A DNA stretch of 64,000 nt from Rhodospirillales bacterium URHD0017. GTDB taxonomy: Bacteria; Pseudomonadota; Alphaproteobacteria; Reyranellales; Reyranellaceae. The DNA lies in assembly GCA_900110395.1 (NCBI GenBank), contig FODP01000007.1, forward strand, positions 310,001 to 374,000, read 5' to 3'. Of the stretch, positions 27,791 through 36,882 are shown one piece after another; within the stretch, counting starts at the first letter, position 1, and each line of letters begins with the position of its first letter. Under the pieces are notes generated by a model. That model was not told where the DNA came from, searched no databases, and worked only from the letters and a program-made list of their open reading frames with translations. The position numbers were made by a program, and so were the translations under genes.

Positions 27791-29361
27791 CAGAACGAGT
27801 AATCCAGGCCCTTGTAGAAGGTGTTCTGATAGAGCATGTGCGGCCGCACCCCCTTCAGCTTCTTCGAGCTGGTGGTGTACATGCCGACGTTCATGACCGG
27901 CATCCAGAGATGCTCCTCGGTAACGCGCTGCTGGGCCAGCCCATAGTACTTGGCGCGGTCGGCATCGCCCAGCGACGCCTTGCCCTTCTTCAGGAGCTCG
28001 TCGGTCTGCGGGTCGTTCCAGTTCATGCGGTTGGGCGCCGGCATGTTCTTCGAATCGAAATAGAAGTTCAGCAGGTCGCCGGCCGACATGTAGGGGAAGG
28101 TCACCGTCCAGAGTTCGTAGTCCTGCTTGGCCATTTCGGCGGGTGCGATCGTCGAATCGAAGCCCACGATCTTCCAGTCGATGCCGATCTTGCGCATGTA
28201 GCCCTGGATCGCCTCGGAGATTCGGGGAAACAGGCCGACCTGGGTGAACAGGACCCGGGGTGCGAGCTTCACGCCATCCTTCTCGCGGATGCCGTCCGAA
28301 CCCACCTTCCAGCCGGCCTCGTCGAGCAGCTTCTTGGCCCGCTCCAGATCCTCCTTGATGAGACCCTTGGTCGATTCGGCAAAATCGAGCGCCTTGGAAT
28401 CGATATAGGTGTAAGCCGGCTCGGCGTTGCCGAGCGCGATACCCTTGACGATCTCGGCGCGATTGATGGCGATGTTCATGGCCTCCCGCACGCGCTTGTC
28501 GGCCACCATCGGCCGTGTCGTCTTGTAGCCGTAGTACAAGAGCTGAAAGTTCGGCTTGGCCTCCTGCACGTTGAGGTTCGGCGCTGCCTTGACCTGTTGC
28601 AGGAACTGCAGCGGCATCTGGTGGGTGACGTCGAACTGGCCGCCCATCATGGCGGCGACGCGACTGGAGTCCTCCGGCACGATCTTGATCGAGAGCTTCT
28701 CGAACTTCACCGGCCCCTTGTTCTGGTACATCGAGGGGCCCCACTTGTAGGCATCGTGGCGCTTCAGCACGATCTCCGTGCGCGGCTGCCAGGACTCGAA
28801 GCACCACGGGCCGGTGCCGTCGGCGGTCTTGGCGCCGTAGTCCTTGCCGAGCGACTCGACGCTCTCCTTGTTGTGAATCGCCATGGTGAACATGGTCATG
28901 TTGAGCAGCAGGTCGGAGTAGGGCTCGTTCAGCTCGTACTCGACCGTGTAGGGATCGGTGGCGCGTATTTCCTTGAGGTTGCCGGCGCGCCAGGCGAGCG
29001 GCGCCTTGAGCTCGGGACTGACCAGTCGCTTGATCGAGTAGACCACATCGTCGGCGGTGAACTTCTTGCCGCTGCAGAAGCTCACGTCATCGCGCAGCTT
29101 GAAGGTGTAGAGCTTGCCGTCGGGGCTCACCGTCCACGACTTGGCGAGATAGGGGATCGCCGTCTTGCCGTCCCAGTCCATCGCCACCAGCGTGTCCTGG
29201 AACATGTTGACGATGTCGGACGACGGCGACCAGGTGGTGCGCGCGCCGTCATAGTGCGGCGCATCGAGCGACTTCATCATGCGCAAGGTCTGCGCCTCGG
29301 CCATGGAAGCGGCGGCCGTGATTCCGAGAAACGCTGCTATGCCTACACTGAAGTTACGCAT
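27790..29361 (-). CDS. Peptide ABC transporter substrate-binding protein (family 5)
   Basis: This periplasmic receptor of the DppA/OppA type has 523 residues. A Sec signal ([20 protein letters not shown]) precedes the mature start QTLRMMKS. The family segment [20 protein letters not shown] is near residue 90. The ATG at 29361 follows GAGGAAAC. A longer reading would translate the adjacent palindrome (ILRFAQDD) and is rejected. The ligand could be a peptide or another solute, since this family also binds nickel and opines. Confidence 0.92.
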   Translation of the reverse strand: MRNFSVGIAAFLGITAAASMAEAQTLRMMKSLDAPHYDGARTTWSPSSDIVNMFQDTLVAMDWDGKTAIPYLAKSWTVSPDGKLYTFKLRDDVSFCSGKKFTADDVVYSIKRLVSPELKAPLAWRAGNLKEIRATDPYTVEYELNEPYSDLLLNMTMFTMAIHNKESVESLGKDYGAKTADGTGPWCFESWQPRTEIVLKRHDAYKWGPSMYQNKGPVKFEKLSIKIVPEDSSRVAAMMGGQFDVTHQMPLQFLQQVKAAPNLNVQEAKPNFQLLYYGYKTTRPMVADKRVREAMNIAINRAEIVKGIALGNAEPAYTYIDSKALDFAESTKGLIKEDLERAKKLLDEAGWKVGSDGIREKDGVKLAPRVLFTQVGLFPRISEAIQGYMRKIGIDWKIVGFDSTIAPAEMAKQDYELWTVTFPYMSAGDLLNFYFDSKNMPAPNRMNWNDPQTDELLKKGKASLGDADRAKYYGLAQQRVTEEHLWMPVMNVGMYTTSSKKLKGVRPHMLYQNTFYKGLDYSF

Positions 29362-29382
29362 GGTCGTTTCCTCGCTTTTTCC

Positions 29383-29473
29383 GTCATCCTGAGCGAAGCG
29401 AAGGATCTCATTGCGCTTCAACGAGCACGCTGGTCGCAATTCGTATGAGATCCTTCGCTTCGCTCAGGATGAC
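29383..29473. repeat. Dispersed palindrome, copy 2, with perfect 29-bp arms
   Basis: Arms 29383-29411 and 29445-29473 are perfect reverse complements around a 33-bp centre. They carry the same core as copy 1 (CTGAGCGAAGCGAAGGA). This copy lies between the 27-residue ORF and the substrate-binding protein gene, inside the transporter operon. Confidence 0.92.
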
Positions 29474-29489
29474 ATTGGTTTTCGTTCCT

Positions 29490-29573
29490 CTAATTCATCA
29501 TGTTCAGGGTCTGCGCCGTGGCAAGTCCTGCGATACTCAACGCGAACGCGACGCCCAGGACAGCTCTGATCAT
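29490..29573 (-). CDS. 27-residue signal-peptide ORF, possible substrate-binding protein remnant
   Basis: The ORF starts in a four-base overlap (ATGA) with the stop of the DppC-type gene and encodes a Sec leader, VLGVAFALSIAGLATAQ, plus only TLNMMN. The real substrate-binding protein downstream starts its mature part with AQTLRMMKS. The match suggests this is the front end of a duplicated receptor gene, cut off just before the palindrome. It may still be translated. Confidence 0.5.
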   Translation of the reverse strand: MIRAVLGVAFALSIAGLATAQTLNMMN

Positions 29574-30457
29574 GTCTGCAGCCTCGGATCGAGGACGTCG
29601 CGCAATGCGTCGCCCAATAGGTTGGCGGCCAGCACGATGACGAAGATCGCGCAGCTCGGGATCGTGGCGATATGCGGCGCCATGAAGAGGAAATCGCGAC
29701 CCTGGGCCGCCATCATGCCGAGCTCGGCCGTGGGCGGCTGGGCACCCATGCCGAGGAAGCCGAGCGCCGAGCCGATCAGGATGATCTGGCCGAAGCGCAG
29801 GGTCAGGAACACGAAGATGGTCGAGATGCAGTTCAGCGTCAGGTAGCGCCAGATCAGGGTGCGATCGGACACGCCGACGGCGCGGCCCGCTTCCATGAAC
29901 TCCTGGCCCATCACGCCGACCGCCGCACCACGCGCCACGCGGGCGACGTCGGGCACGGTCGCGACGACGAGGGCGATCACCACGGCGCCCAGGCCGGCGC
30001 CGGCGACCGCCGCGACGGCGAGGCCGATCAGGATCGCCGGGAAAGCCAGCATCACGTCGACCAGACGCATGATCCAGCCGTCGGCCCTGGGGTAATAGGC
30101 GGCGAGGATGCCCAAAAGGCCGCCCAAAAGCCCGCCGATGATGACGCCGACCAGGCCCAGCATCAGGGTGTTGCGCGTGCCGTAGATGACGCGGCTCAGG
30201 ATGTCGCGGCCGGTGTTGTCGGTGCCGAACCAGTGCTCGGCACTGGGCGGCTGCATCACCTTGGTGAGATCGGTGAGGTAGGGATCGTAAGGCGCCACCA
30301 CCGGTGCGAAGACGGCCGCGAGCGCGATCACGGTGAGCGCGATCGCGGCGAGGGCGGCAACCTTGTCGCGCATCAGCCGGCGCAGCACGCCCGAGCGCGA
30401 GAGGGCGCCGGTGCTTTCTGCCACTGCAGCCGGCGCGTTGAGGGCTTCGACGCTCAT
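29570..30457 (-). CDS. Peptide ABC transporter permease (DppC/OppC type)
   Basis: This inner-membrane permease has 295 residues with about six hydrophobic segments. The OppC-type entrance HWFGTDNTGRDILSRVIYGTR lies at about 75-95. The EAA loop reads EFMEAGRAVGVSDRTLIWRY. An N-terminal cytoplasmic extension (1-30) precedes the first helix, as is usual for DppC. It starts 13 bp after the DppB-type gene. Confidence 0.95.
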   Translation of the reverse strand: MSVEALNAPAAVAESTGALSRSGVLRRLMRDKVAALAAIALTVIALAAVFAPVVAPYDPYLTDLTKVMQPPSAEHWFGTDNTGRDILSRVIYGTRNTLMLGLVGVIIGGLLGGLLGILAAYYPRADGWIMRLVDVMLAFPAILIGLAVAAVAGAGLGAVVIALVVATVPDVARVARGAAVGVMGQEFMEAGRAVGVSDRTLIWRYLTLNCISTIFVFLTLRFGQIILIGSALGFLGMGAQPPTAELGMMAAQGRDFLFMAPHIATIPSCAIFVIVLAANLLGDALRDVLDPRLQT

Positions 30458-30470
30458 GACCGCTGCACAC

Positions 30471-31409
30471 TCATGATCGTTGGACTCTGGGATCGAGATA
30501 GACGTAAAGCACGTCGACCAGGAGGTTGATGGTCAGGAAGGCGATGGCGAGGATCATGATGGCGCCCTGCGCCGTCGGGAAATCGCTCGACACGATGGCG
30601 CCGACGGCGAGCCGCCCGACGCCCGGCCAGGAGAACATGGTCTCGGTCACCACCGCGCCGCCCAGCAGGAAGGCGGCCTGCAGGCCGATCAGCGTGACCA
30701 CAGGGATCAGCGCATTGCGCAACGCGTGATGGACGATCACCACCGTCTCGCGCAGGCCCTTGGCGCGGGCGGTGCGCACGAAGTCGGCGCCCAGCACTTC
30801 GAGCACGGCGGTGCGCGTCAGCCGCGCGATCGGGCCGATCAGCACAAGGCCAAGCGTCAGCGCCGGCAGGATCAGGCTCGGCAGGCCGCCGTCCCAGATC
30901 GGTCCGGTGCGGCCGGTGAAGGGCAGCAGCGCCCACTTGAAGCCGACATACTGGATCAGGATCAGGCCGATGAAGAACACCGGCATGGAGACGCCCGCCA
31001 CCGAGATGGCCATGATGACGCGGTCGCTCAGCCGACCGCGCCGTACGGCCGCGAAGGTGCCGAGCGCCAGGCCGCAGGGCACGGCGATCAGCATGGCGCC
31101 CAGCATCAGCTCGACAGTCGGGCCGATGGTCAGCGCCAGCTCCTCGCTCACCATCTTGTTGGAGATGATCGAGCGGCCGAGATCGCCGCGCAGCACGCGG
31201 CCGATGTATTCGGCGAACTGGATGGGGATCGGACGATCGAGCCCAAGCTCGTTGCGGATCGCCGCGATCGTGTCGGCCTTGGCCTCAGGGCCGGCGATGA
31301 TCATCGCCGGATCGGCCGGCACCACCTGGAGGAGACAGAAGCAAAGGAACAGAACGCCGAGCAGCGCGGGGAACGAGACCAGCAGGCGATGGACGATCTG
31401 TCTTCCCAT
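30471..31409 (-). CDS. Peptide ABC transporter permease (DppB/OppB type)
   Basis: This is the first permease of the importer, 312 residues, about six hydrophobic segments. The EAA loop is DFVRTARAKGLRETVVIVHH, and the N-terminal helix IVHRLLVSFPALLGVLFLCF is typical of DppB. The ATG at 31409 follows GAGGGTGG. A longer frame to 31613 has no family similarity in its added part. It begins 148 bp after the halohydrin dehalogenase-like gene on the same strand. Confidence 0.95.
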   Translation of the reverse strand: MGRQIVHRLLVSFPALLGVLFLCFCLLQVVPADPAMIIAGPEAKADTIAAIRNELGLDRPIPIQFAEYIGRVLRGDLGRSIISNKMVSEELALTIGPTVELMLGAMLIAVPCGLALGTFAAVRRGRLSDRVIMAISVAGVSMPVFFIGLILIQYVGFKWALLPFTGRTGPIWDGGLPSLILPALTLGLVLIGPIARLTRTAVLEVLGADFVRTARAKGLRETVVIVHHALRNALIPVVTLIGLQAAFLLGGAVVTETMFSWPGVGRLAVGAIVSSDFPTAQGAIMILAIAFLTINLLVDVLYVYLDPRVQRS

Positions 31410-31557
31410 GCACCACCCTCGGACCGACTTTTGGGCCAACGAGACACGCGCCGGCGTTACAGCCGGCGAGCCTGGTCGCACCTCCCTTGAGTTCGCGCTT
31501 CGGTCATCCGTGCACGAACGTTTATTCAGCACATAGTGGCATGCAGTCGGTCTGTCG

Positions 31558-32292
31558 TCACGCCCAACCGCCGGCGTGAGGAAGAACGTGACCGGTGATG
31601 AAGCCGGCCGCATCGGAGCAGAGGAAGCACACGGTCGCGCCGAGCTCGCCGGACTTACCCAGCCTGCCCAGCGGAATTTGCGCCGTCATCTTGGCCATCG
31701 CTTCCTGGTTCGCGAGCAGAGCCGGCGGGAAGTAGTCGGGGTTCTCGACATAGTTCGAGCCGACGGCGTTCACCGTGATGCCATCGCGTCCCAGCTCCTT
31801 GGCGAGCGAGGAGACGAGACCATTGCCTGCCGCTCGCGCGGAGACGTAGGGCGCGTAGTTGGCGATGCCGCGCAACGGTGCGGCCGACGACACGAACACG
31901 ATGCGCCCCGACTTGCGCTTGCGCATCGACGGCGCGACGAGTTGCACGAGACGGAACGGTGCCACCGCCATCGCCTCGAGCGCGGCGCGATAGTCCTCCA
32001 GCCGCGCCTCGCCGAGCGGCGCACGCAAGGCAGGGTAGGCGTCGTTATTGACCAGCGCGTCGATGTGGCCGTGACGTTTCAGCGCAAGCTCGACCAGGGT
32101 CGCAGGGTCGACGGCCGACAGCGCATGAGCGCCGGGGAACTCGGCCTCGTACTTGCGCCGCGCGCTGGGCGCTTCGAACGAGGGATCGTGGGCCAGAACC
32201 GTGGCGCCTTCGGCCAGGGCGACCCGTGTCGTGCCATGACCTGCGAATTTCTCGACGTTGGTGATCAGCAGCACCCGGTCTTTCAGCATCAT
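31558..32292 (-). CDS. Halohydrin dehalogenase-like SDR-fold enzyme
   Basis: Halohydrin dehalogenases convert vicinal haloalcohols to epoxides and halide without a nucleotide cofactor. This 244-residue protein has the SDR fold but not the usual SDR motifs. The cofactor glycine motif is replaced by T11-NVEK-F16-A-G18, which fits the family fingerprint T-x4-[FY]-x-G. The catalytic set is Ser136, Tyr149 and Arg153, fitting S-x12-Y-x3-R, with Arg in place of the SDR lysine. Similarity to known HheC-type enzymes as I remember them continues in RKRKSGRIVF, LAKELG and NYVENPDYF. The two adjacent ATGs follow AGAGGA. It diverges from ubiE with a 24-bp gap. Confidence 0.82.
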   Translation of the reverse strand: MMLKDRVLLITNVEKFAGHGTTRVALAEGATVLAHDPSFEAPSARRKYEAEFPGAHALSAVDPATLVELALKRHGHIDALVNNDAYPALRAPLGEARLEDYRAALEAMAVAPFRLVQLVAPSMRKRKSGRIVFVSSAAPLRGIANYAPYVSARAAGNGLVSSLAKELGRDGITVNAVGSNYVENPDYFPPALLANQEAMAKMTAQIPLGRLGKSGELGATVCFLCSDAAGFITGHVLPHAGGWA

Positions 32293-32316
32293 GGCTATTC
32301 CTCTAGTTTGCAGGCC

Positions 32317-33093
32317 ATGGTGGACCCGACCGATCCTAACGCCCCGGCCGGCCCGGAACAGGCGTCCTTTGGCTACCGCGACGTGCCGGCGGCCGAAAAG
32401 GCGGACATGGTCCGCGAGGTCTTCGAGAGCGTGGCCCCGCGCTACGACCTGATGAACGACCTGATGTCGGGCGGTGTGCACCGGCTGTGGAAGAACACCC
32501 TGGTCGACGTGCTGAACCCGCGGCCGGGCGAGAGGTTTCTCGACGTGGCGGGTGGCACCGGGGACATCGCCTTCCGCATCCATCGCCGGCAAGGCGAACA
32601 GCCGAGCGTCAGCGTGTGCGATATCAATGCCGCGATGCTCGCGGTCGGGCGCGACCGCGCCGCCGACCGCGGATTGTTGAAGGGCCTCAGCTGGACAACG
32701 GGCGATGCCGAGAACCTGCCGTTTTCCGATCGTTCGTTCGACGGCTACACGATCGCCTTCGGCCTGCGCAACGTCACCGACATCGACAAGGCGCTCGCCG
32801 AGGCGCATCGCGTGCTGAAGCCGGGTGGGCGCTTCTATTGCCTGGAGTTCAGCAAGATGACGTCGGCGCCGATCGGCCGCGTCTACGACGCCTATTCCAG
32901 CCGTGCACTGCCGTTCTTCGGCCGCATCGTCGCCAAGGACGCCGAGTCCTACCGCTATCTGCACGAGAGCATCCGCCGCTTCCCGCCGCAGCGCGAGCTC
33001 GCCCGGCGCATGCGCGAGGCGGGCTTCGCCAACGTCGCCTGGCGCGACATGACGCTCGGCGTCGTCGCCCTGCATTCGGGCTGGCGAATATGA
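32317..33093 (+). CDS. ubiE: Ubiquinone/menaquinone C-methyltransferase UbiE
   Basis: This SAM-dependent enzyme methylates the ring carbon in ubiquinone synthesis. It has 258 residues. UbiE signatures are YDLMNDLMSGGVHRLWKN near residue 48, motif I FLDVAGGTGDIAF and RVLKPGGRFYCLEFSK. The last block YLHESIRRFPPQ is also typical. No strong ribosome site precedes the ATG. ubiB lies downstream beyond a long palindrome. Confidence 0.97.
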   Translation: MVDPTDPNAPAGPEQASFGYRDVPAAEKADMVREVFESVAPRYDLMNDLMSGGVHRLWKNTLVDVLNPRPGERFLDVAGGTGDIAFRIHRRQGEQPSVSVCDINAAMLAVGRDRAADRGLLKGLSWTTGDAENLPFSDRSFDGYTIAFGLRNVTDIDKALAEAHRVLKPGGRFYCLEFSKMTSAPIGRVYDAYSSRALPFFGRIVAKDAESYRYLHESIRRFPPQRELARRMREAGFANVAWRDMTLGVVALHSGWRI

Positions 33094-33097
33094 GCTT

Positions 33098-33291
33098 CTT
33101 TGCCGGGAGCGCGCCACTTCGTGGCGCTTTCCTCCCCAACGAAGTTGGGGAGGTGTCGGCGTTTTACGCCGACGGAGGGGTCATGGGCCGCAGCGAGGTT
33201 GTTGCCGATGACCGCTCCGTCCGCTTCGCGGACACCTCGCCACGCTTTGCGTGGGGAGGAAGCGCCACGGAGTGGCGCGCTCCCAGCAAAG
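33098..33291. repeat. Composite 194-bp palindromic element between ubiE and ubiB
   Basis: Outer arms of about 40 bases (33098-33137 and 33252-33291) match in inverted orientation with few mismatches and share GGGAGCGCGCCACT. Inside are further hairpins: CCTCCCCAACGAAGTTGGGG (start 33131), GTCGGCGTTTTACGCCGAC (33155-33173) and GTCCGCTTCGCGGAC (33219-33233). No gene is present. The structure suggests a non-autonomous mobile palindrome. Confidence 0.85.
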
Positions 33292-33306
33292 ACAAAGTCC
33301 AGTAAG

Positions 33307-34836
33307 ATGCTGCGCGCCATCCGCAACTCCTGGCGCCTGCTGCGCATGGCGCTGAGCCTCGCGCGGCACGATGCGTTGTTCCCGCTGGAGATCCTGGGCA
33401 TCACGCCGGCGCTGGTCGCCTGGGCACGGTTGTTCGCGCGGCGCCGCGATTCGCGCCGGCCGGGCGAGCGCCTGACGGCGGCGCTGCAGGAGATGGGGCC
33501 GTCCTTCATCAAGCTCGGCCAAGCTCTCTCGACCCGCGCCGACCTTCTGAGCGAACAGGTCGCGGCGGACTTGGCGCAGTTGCAGGACCACCTGCCGCCT
33601 TTCTCCGGCGCCGAAGCCCGACGCATCGTCGAGGCTGAGCTCGGCCAGCCGATCGACGCGCTGTTCACCAGCTTCGACGACACGCCGGTTGCCGCCGCTT
33701 CGATCGCCCAAGTGCACTTCGCCGTCACCACCGACGGGCGCGAGGTCGCGGTCAAGGTGCTGCGGCCGCGCATCGAGCTCGCCTTCGAACGCGACCTCGA
33801 TCTCTTCTATTGGACCGCCGAGCTGGTCGAGCGCACCCAGCCGCGCTACCGCCGCCTCAAGCCGGTCGACTCGGTGAGCGCCTTCGCCGACGTCGTGCGC
33901 GTCGAGATGGATCTGCGCATGGAGGCGGCGGCTGCCGAGGAACTCGGCGAGAACTTCGCCGACAATCCGGGCTACCGCGCCCCCGCGATCGACTGGGATC
34001 GCACGGCGCAGCGCGTGCTCACGCTCGAGCGCGTCGACGGCATCCCGATCGGCGACCGCGACGCCATCGTCGCCGCCGGCCACGATCCCAACGAGGTCAT
34101 GAGGAAGGCGGCGGAGGCCTTCTTCTACCAGGTGTTCCGTGACGGATTCTTTCATGCCGACATGCATGGCGGCAACGCCTTCGTCGACCGTTCGGGCCAC
34201 ATCGTGCCGGTCGATTTCGGCATCATGGGTCGCATCGACGAGGACACGCGCGGCTATCTCGCCGAGCTCCTGGTCGCCTTCCTGCGCCGCGACTATCGCG
34301 CGGTGGCCGAGGTGCAGTTCCGCGCGGGCTACGTGCCGTCTCACCAGTCGCGTGAGATGTTCGCCCAGGCCTGCCGCTCGATCGGTGAGCCGATCTTCGG
34401 CAAGCCCAGCCATCAGATCTCGATTGCCCGCCTGCTGGCGCACCTGCTGCGCGTCACCGAGCAGTTCGAGATGACGGTGCAGCCGCAGCTCCTGCTGCTG
34501 CAGAAGACCATGCTGATGGCCGAGGGCATGGGCACGCGGCTCAACCCCGACGTCAACATCTGGGAGCTGGCGCGGCCTCTGATCGAGGAATGGATGCAGA
34601 CCCATTTCGGTCCGCGCGCCACCATCGGCCGCGCCGCCGAGGACGTGATGGAAGGCCTGCGTCGCCTGCCACGCCTGATCGACAGCCTGCATCTCGTGGC
34701 CGAACACGAACGCCGCAAGGCCGAGCGCGCCGAAGCCACGCCGCCCCCCATCCCCGGCCGCGGCTGGCGCCCGGGCTTTTCCGAGATCATCGCCGTCCTT
34801 GCGCTGATCGCCGCCATCGTCGCGTGGTGGCACTGA
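33307..34836 (+). CDS. ubiB: UbiB family protein kinase-like (ABC1/ADCK) protein
   Basis: This atypical kinase-fold membrane protein is needed for ubiquinone synthesis. It has 509 residues. The family KxGQ block is GPSFIKLGQALSTRADLL. The Ala-rich nucleotide loop is PVAAASIAQVHFA, with the lysine in VAVKVLRP. The catalytic region is FFHADMHGGNAFV, and the DFG equivalent is VDFGIMGRID. A C-terminal hydrophobic helix (FSEIIAVLALIAAIVAWW) anchors it. The pairing with ubiE supports the role. Confidence 0.96.
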   Translation: MLRAIRNSWRLLRMALSLARHDALFPLEILGITPALVAWARLFARRRDSRRPGERLTAALQEMGPSFIKLGQALSTRADLLSEQVAADLAQLQDHLPPFSGAEARRIVEAELGQPIDALFTSFDDTPVAAASIAQVHFAVTTDGREVAVKVLRPRIELAFERDLDLFYWTAELVERTQPRYRRLKPVDSVSAFADVVRVEMDLRMEAAAAEELGENFADNPGYRAPAIDWDRTAQRVLTLERVDGIPIGDRDAIVAAGHDPNEVMRKAAEAFFYQVFRDGFFHADMHGGNAFVDRSGHIVPVDFGIMGRIDEDTRGYLAELLVAFLRRDYRAVAEVQFRAGYVPSHQSREMFAQACRSIGEPIFGKPSHQISIARLLAHLLRVTEQFEMTVQPQLLLLQKTMLMAEGMGTRLNPDVNIWELARPLIEEWMQTHFGPRATIGRAAEDVMEGLRRLPRLIDSLHLVAEHERRKAERAEATPPPIPGRGWRPGFSEIIAVLALIAAIVAWWH

Positions 34837-34863
34837 CCTTCATGAGCGAACACAACTCATGTT

Positions 34864-34887
34864 CCTCTCCCCCTAGCGGGGGAGAGG
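34864..34887. repeat. CCTCTCCCCC-type palindrome, copy 1
   Basis: CCTCTCCCCC pairs with GGGGGAGAGG around TAGC. It lies between ubiB and the TSUP permease. The 3' arm continues into AGGAGC, which is placed to serve as the ribosome site of the GTG start at 34898. Related copies are at 38351, 56045, 60101 and 60170. Confidence 0.85.
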
Positions 34888-34897
34888 AGCTTGAACG

Positions 34898-35638
34898 GTG
34901 ACCACCGACCAGATCATCTTCGGCCTTGCCGTCTTCCTTCTCGCGGGAACGGTCAAGGGTCTGGTCGGGCTTGGCCTGCCGACCATCGTCATCGCGCTCA
35001 CGACGCTCGTCCTGCCGCTCACCGAAGCGATCGCCATGATCGCGTTGCCGACCATCTTCTCCAACGTCTGGCAGGCCGCGGTCGGCGGCAACTTCGGCAA
35101 GATACTGCGCCGCCAATGGCCGCTGATCGTGCCGCTGGCGATCGGCCTCTATCTCACCATGTGGCTGGTCGGCCAGAAGGGCCCGAACTGGGCGTTCATC
35201 GTTCTGGCGACGATCCTGATCGCCTACAGCGCGCTCGGCCTGCTGCGTATCCGCCTCCACATCCACGCCGACCTGGAGACGCCGCTGGCCCCGGTAATCG
35301 GCACGGTCTCGGGCTTTGTCGCCGGCGTGGTCGGCGTGCCCATCATTCCTCTGATGCCCTACCTGCAGGGCCTCGACATCAAGCCTTCCGAGCTCGTGCA
35401 GACCCTCGGCGTGGTGCTCTGCGCGACCTCGCTCACGCTCACGTTATCGCTGCTGAATTTCGGCCTTCTGGACGGCCCGCGCGCCGTCGTCTCGGCCGCT
35501 GCGGTGGTGCCCGCTCTGGCCGGCATGTGGCTCGGCCAGCAGATCCGCCAACGCCTGTCGGTTGAGCAGTTCCGCTTGGCCGTGTTCTGGGCCCTGTTGC
35601 TCACCGGCCTGTATACTTTCGCCAGCCGGGTGTTGTGA
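34898..35638 (+). CDS. TSUP (TauE/SafE) family membrane permease
   Basis: This 246-residue inner-membrane protein has about seven or eight hydrophobic segments. The family pattern of two related halves is visible as GTVKGLVGLGLPTIVIALTT near the N-terminus and GFVAGVVGVPIIPLMPYLQG in the second half. Members export sulfite, sulfoacetate or other organosulfur anions. The substrate here is unknown. Confidence 0.88.
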   Translation: MTTDQIIFGLAVFLLAGTVKGLVGLGLPTIVIALTTLVLPLTEAIAMIALPTIFSNVWQAAVGGNFGKILRRQWPLIVPLAIGLYLTMWLVGQKGPNWAFIVLATILIAYSALGLLRIRLHIHADLETPLAPVIGTVSGFVAGVVGVPIIPLMPYLQGLDIKPSELVQTLGVVLCATSLTLTLSLLNFGLLDGPRAVVSAAAVVPALAGMWLGQQIRQRLSVEQFRLAVFWALLLTGLYTFASRVL

Positions 35639-35652
35639 TAGGCTGGGGGACC

Positions 35653-36882
35653 ATGCTCAAGGGCAAGCGAATTCTGCTGATCGTCGCGGGGGGCATCGCG
35701 GCCTTCAAATCGCTCGAGCTCATCCGCCGCCTGCGCGAACGCGGCGCTTCGGTGCGCTGCGTGCTGACCGAAGCCGGCGCCAAGTTCGTCACGCCGCTGT
35801 CGCTGCAGGCGCTCAGCGAGGATCGCGTCTACAGCGACATGTTCTCGCTGACCGACGAAAGCGAGATGGGCCACATTCAGCTCTCGCGCGATGCCGACCT
35901 GCTCGTGGTGGCGCCCGCAACCGCCAATATCCTGGCGCGCATGGCGGGCGGCCTGGCCGACGATCTCGCCGCGACCGTGCTGCTCGCCACTGACAAGCCG
36001 GTGCTGGCGGCACCGGCAATGAACGTGCGCATGTGGACCCACGCCGCGACTGTCGCCAACGTCGAGACCCTGAAGCAGCGCGGCATCCACTTCGTCGGCC
36101 CCAACGACGGCGCCATGGCCTGCAACGAATTCGGTCCCGGCCGCATGTCGGAGCCGGAGGAGATTGCCGACGCCATCGAGGAGCTGCTGGCACCCGCCGA
36201 ACAGCCCTTGGCCGGCAAGCGCGCCGTCGTGACATCGGGCCCGACGCGGGAGGCGATCGATCCCGTGCGCTACATCTCCAACCATTCGTCGGGCAAGCAG
36301 GGCCACGCCATTGCCTCGGCGCTGGCCGCTCTCGGCGCCGACGTCGCCCTGGTCAGCGGGCCGGTTTCCATCGCCGATCCGCCGGGCCTTCGTACGGTTC
36401 ACGTCGACTCCGCTGACCAGATGCTGGCCGCCTGCCTCGCCGCCGGCCGGATCGACATCGCCGTCTGCGCCGCCGCCGTCGCCGACTGGAAGGCGACCCG
36501 GCCGTCCGGTTCCAAGATCAAGAAGAAGGCGGGGACGGCGCCGCCCAGCCTGGAGCTGACACCCAATCCCGACATCCTCGCCACCCTGTCCAAGCCCGGC
36601 CCGCAGCGCCCGGCGCTTGTCGTTGGCTTCGCCGCCGAAACCGAGAACCTGGTGGCCAACGCCATCGACAAGCGCCAGCGCAAGGGCTGCGACTGGATCG
36701 TGGCCAACGACGTCTCGCCCGCTGTCGGCACGTTCGGCGGCGAGCGCAACACCGTGCACCTGATCAGCGCATCGGGCGTGGAAGACTGGCCGACCCTGGC
36801 CAAGGGCGAGGTCGCCATGCGGCTGGCCGGCCGTATCGCCCTGCATTTCAGTCTGCCGCCCAAAGCCGAGGCAGCGGAATGA
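35653..36882 (+). CDS. coaBC: Bifunctional phosphopantothenoylcysteine decarboxylase/synthetase
   Basis: This cytosolic enzyme makes 4'-phosphopantetheine for CoA in two steps. The CoaC flavoprotein half (1-185) shows [35 protein letters not shown] and the substrate motif APAMNVRMW. The CoaB half (190-405) shows [20 protein letters not shown] and [20 protein letters not shown]. It has 409 residues. The ATG at 35653 follows GGGGGA. The stop overlaps the dut start by four bases. Confidence 0.96.
   Translation: MLKGKRILLIVAGGIAAFKSLELIRRLRERGASVRCVLTEAGAKFVTPLSLQALSEDRVYSDMFSLTDESEMGHIQLSRDADLLVVAPATANILARMAGGLADDLAATVLLATDKPVLAAPAMNVRMWTHAATVANVETLKQRGIHFVGPNDGAMACNEFGPGRMSEPEEIADAIEELLAPAEQPLAGKRAVVTSGPTREAIDPVRYISNHSSGKQGHAIASALAALGADVALVSGPVSIADPPGLRTVHVDSADQMLAACLAAGRIDIAVCAAAVADWKATRPSGSKIKKKAGTAPPSLELTPNPDILATLSKPGPQRPALVVGFAAETENLVANAIDKRQRKGCDWIVANDVSPAVGTFGGERNTVHLISASGVEDWPTLAKGEVAMRLAGRIALHFSLPPKAEAAE

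Noticed and set aside
26801..28807. 668-codon frame that seems to fuse a long N-terminus to the DppD-type ATPase
   Set aside because: The N-terminal part is an out-of-frame reading of the substrate-binding protein. The ATPase starts at 27790 with TGATG coupling.
33098..33291. Insertion sequence
   Set aside because: There is no transposase coding capacity in the element, only nested palindromes, so it is called a repeat.
35359..36846. 495-codon open frame on the minus strand
   Set aside because: It is antisense to coaBC and the TSUP gene; the composition is typical of shadow frames.
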